Source: Lachnospiraceae bacterium (GTDB lineage: Bacteria > Bacillota > Clostridia > Lachnospirales > Lachnospiraceae). From it: a DNA stretch of 6,120 bases. Shown in pieces: positions 4,347-6,120 of the stretch. Each line of letters starts with the position of its first letter. Position 1 is the first letter of the stretch. Below the pieces are notes generated by a model. That model saw only the letters and a list, made by a program, of their open reading frames with translations. It made no database searches and was not told the DNA's origin. Made by a program: the position numbers and the translations under genes. The DNA lies in assembly GCA_029068665.1 (NCBI GenBank), contig JAIECC010000453.1:1-6120 (forward strand), in the 5' to 3' direction.

Positions 4347-6120
4347 TTATTTCAAAATACTGGTTCTCTTTTTCTGCTTATACTGATAAAGCTGCGCATC
4401 GGCCTGCTCCAGCTCATGGGAAATATCTACTTCATTGGAGCAGACAAAAGACTTCATACCCACACTCATGCTTACATAGTAGACCTTATCGTTTTCCTGA
4501 TTCATAGCTTCCGTTATTTCATCAATCTTTTTCCTCAGTATCATTTCATAACCCACTGCATCTGTAATGACATATGCACAGAATTCATCTCCACCGATTC
4601 TTCCGACTTCACCAATACCGTTCAGGCTGTGTATAGCATCCCGTAAAATCTGTCCAATCAGACGAAGGGCATAGTCCCCTTCTTCATGTCCAAACTGGTC
4701 ATTTACCAGCTTTAGGTTATTCATATCCGCATAAACTGCGATTGCCGGTTTTCCAGCATTTGCTTTTAAGATTACATTCCGCTTCATGCTGTCCAGAAAT
4801 CCCCGCCGGTTATAGATTTGTGTCAATTCATCCACCTTTGAGATTTCTTCCAGAATCAAGTTCTTCACCTGTACCTCCTGCAGACTTTCTTCCAAGGCTG
4901 CCGCCATCTGACTCTTCTTATGCAGCAGCTTATTGGTCTTTAAGGCATTGGAAATCTGGTAGGACAACTGACCAATATAGCCAAAATACTCTTCCTTCAC
5001 ATCCCATACCAGGAATCCATACTGGATCTCACCTGCATACAGCAAAGTAACCACCTTGATTTCCGGTTCCTCACTGTGAATGTATTTATTTGAAAAAATT
5101 TCTTCAAAAGGAATCTTCTGTTCCTCTACATCGATTTCTTTAATATCCTCCATAGCAACAGGATAATAATAAATCGGCATAGGCTGGTATACAATATCCG
5201 GTATTCTCCTATGAGGCTCCCGATAGTAGGCCCGGAGCCGTACATACTCCGGCTGCACCCATTCCTCACCCTTTTTGTGCTCGATCTTATCTGCAAATGT
5301 GTAGAAATATACGCTCTGGATATCCATCCTGCACAAGCTGTTCAGAATCATGAAATATATCTTATTGTTCTCTTCTTCATAATTTAATATATTTCTGGAA
5401 ATTGCCACAAGAGTATGATTTAAGGAATCCAGATTTGCCCGTATACTCAATATATCCTGCTGAGGCTCCGTATGAGACAGCTCAACACAACCACAGGATT
5501 CCCGTATGACAAAAGAAGTCTCTACCATTAGGTTATGGGTTTCCCCTGCCAGTACCTTTTCGCACAATCCTACTGCTTTATAGCCCAGCAAAGCCGGGTC
5601 TGCTTTTACCGTTGTAAGTCCCGGTTTAATCTGGCTGGAATACGGTGCATCATCAAAGCCCAGCACGGCAATGTCTTTTCCCACTCTTAGATTCCGGGCT
5701 GATAATACCTGATAAGCTCCATAGCACATCATGTCATTGGCACAGATTAAGGCATCCATCTCCGGGTATTCATCCAGCAAATCCTCCACTACCTTGGTAC
5801 TGCTGTAAGTAAAATCACCTTCTACAATCTTGTACTGCCCCGGGGCAATACCATTCTTCTTCATTACCTGTTCAAAAATCTGCTGCCGCCTTACTGCATC
5901 AATATTATTCCTTGGACCGCTTACATAACCAAAATGCTGCTTATGATGCTCTTGTATCAAATGCTCGATTCCCAAAGAAATACCGGAGCTATTCTCAAAA
6001 TTCACACAAGAATATCCTTCCATCATATCTGAAATTAATATGGTAGGAACAGAAATCATCTGCAAAAAACGGTGCTTTGCTTCCATACTCAACTGAGAGC
6101 CTATATTTCCCAGATTAATG
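4347..6120 (-). CDS. LacI-type ligand-binding domain fused to GGDEF diguanylate cyclase (5' end cut by window)
   Basis: The frame stays open to the window edge, so about 590 residues are visible and the N-terminus is missing. Residues are numbered from the TTG at 6092. Residues 1-200 are most of a LacI/GalR periplasmic-binding-like domain: SVPTILI, HFGYVSGP (53-60), ANDMMCYGAYQVL (118-130), VLGFDDAPYSS (143-153) and LTTVKAD. Residues about 210-390 are a mixed alpha/beta linker domain ending in a GAF-like GYIGQLSYQISNALKT. A coiled coil (about 391-418) follows. Residues 419-580 are the GGDEF domain with DELTQIYNRRG (421-431), metal-binding Asp456, and intact GRIGGDEF (497-504). It should make cyclic di-GMP from two GTP in response to a small, perhaps sugar-like, ligand. 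The RxxD inhibitory site five residues before GGDEF is absent (NGIG). No membrane helix is visible, suggesting a cytoplasmic enzyme. Whether an N-terminal DNA-binding helix exists cannot be seen. Confidence 0.9.
   Translation of the reverse strand, partial: INLGNIGSQLSMEAKHRFLQMISVPTILISDMMEGYSCVNFENSSGISLGIEHLIQEHHKQHFGYVSGPRNNIDAVRRQQIFEQVMKKNGIAPGQYKIVEGDFTYSSTKVVEDLLDEYPEMDALICANDMMCYGAYQVLSARNLRVGKDIAVLGFDDAPYSSQIKPGLTTVKADPALLGYKAVGLCEKVLAGETHNLMVETSFVIRESCGCVELSHTEPQQDILSIRANLDSLNHTLVAISRNILNYEEENNKIYFMILNSLCRMDIQSVYFYTFADKIEHKKGEEWVQPEYVRLRAYYREPHRRIPDIVYQPMPIYYYPVAMEDIKEIDVEEQKIPFEEIFSNKYIHSEEPEIKVVTLLYAGEIQYGFLVWDVKEEYFGYIGQLSYQISNALKTNKLLHKKSQMAAALEESLQEVQVKNLILEEISKVDELTQIYNRRGFLDSMKRNVILKANAGKPAIAVYADMNNLKLVNDQFGHEEGDYALRLIGQILRDAIHSLNGIGEVGRIGGDEFCAYVITDAVGYEMILRKKIDEITEAMNQENDKVYYVSMSVGMKSFVCSNEVDISHELEQADAQLYQYKQKKRTSILK

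Noticed and set aside
4742..5050. + strand open frame of 102 codons inside the GGDEF gene
   Set aside because: It is antisense to conserved GGDEF-protein sequence and has a low-complexity Ser/Pro/His-rich composition typical of shadow frames.
6084..6092. TTG (6092) or ATG (6086) as the true start of the LacI-GGDEF gene
   Set aside because: The frame continues upstream without a stop to the edge, no ribosome binding site precedes either codon, and the binding domain would lack its first half.

Overview
The window looks like chromosomal DNA of a low-GC Gram-positive anaerobe of the Clostridia, most likely a member of the Lachnospiraceae. The basis is A/T-rich codon use, strong AGGAGG-type ribosome binding sites, sigma-A-like promoters, tRNA genes without an encoded CCA, and protein families common in that group: a WYL regulator, a secreted transglutaminase-like protein, a Firmicutes-type pyridoxamine kinase and a LacI-sensor/GGDEF fusion. 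Genus cannot be fixed from sequence reading alone.

Layout from left to right. A tRNA-Gln(CUG) on the + strand (12-83) runs into a bidirectional terminator (85-113). Every other gene is on the - strand. They are a WYL-domain transcriptional regulator (113-1126); a structured spacer with a 12-bp palindrome and a terminator (1127-1257); and a secreted transglutaminase-like protein (1276-2184), whose long leader carries a 10-bp inverted repeat and a promoter. Next is the 3' stump of a GyrI-like/AraC effector-binding protein (2335 to about 2430), which I regard as a gene remnant. It overlaps the end of a nucleotidyltransferase gene (2433-3107), which follows a pyridoxamine/pyridoxal kinase (3126-3965) in an apparent two-gene operon. 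A tRNA-Arg(ACG) (4073-4146) has its own strong promoter, a folded leader and a terminator. Last comes a large protein, cut by the right edge, joining a LacI-type ligand-binding domain to an intact GGDEF diguanylate cyclase domain (4347-6120).

These genes do not form one pathway. They are short, separate transcription units: two tRNA units, a regulator, an exported protein, a B6-salvage operon and a cyclic-di-GMP signalling gene. Most have recognisable terminators. I found no prophage, insertion sequence, CRISPR array or defence island. The most informative points are the cytoplasmic sugar-sensor-like diguanylate cyclase without the usual inhibitory site, the effector-domain gene remnant, and the unexplained structured DNA ahead of the transglutaminase gene, ahead of the WYL gene and in the tRNA-Arg leader.
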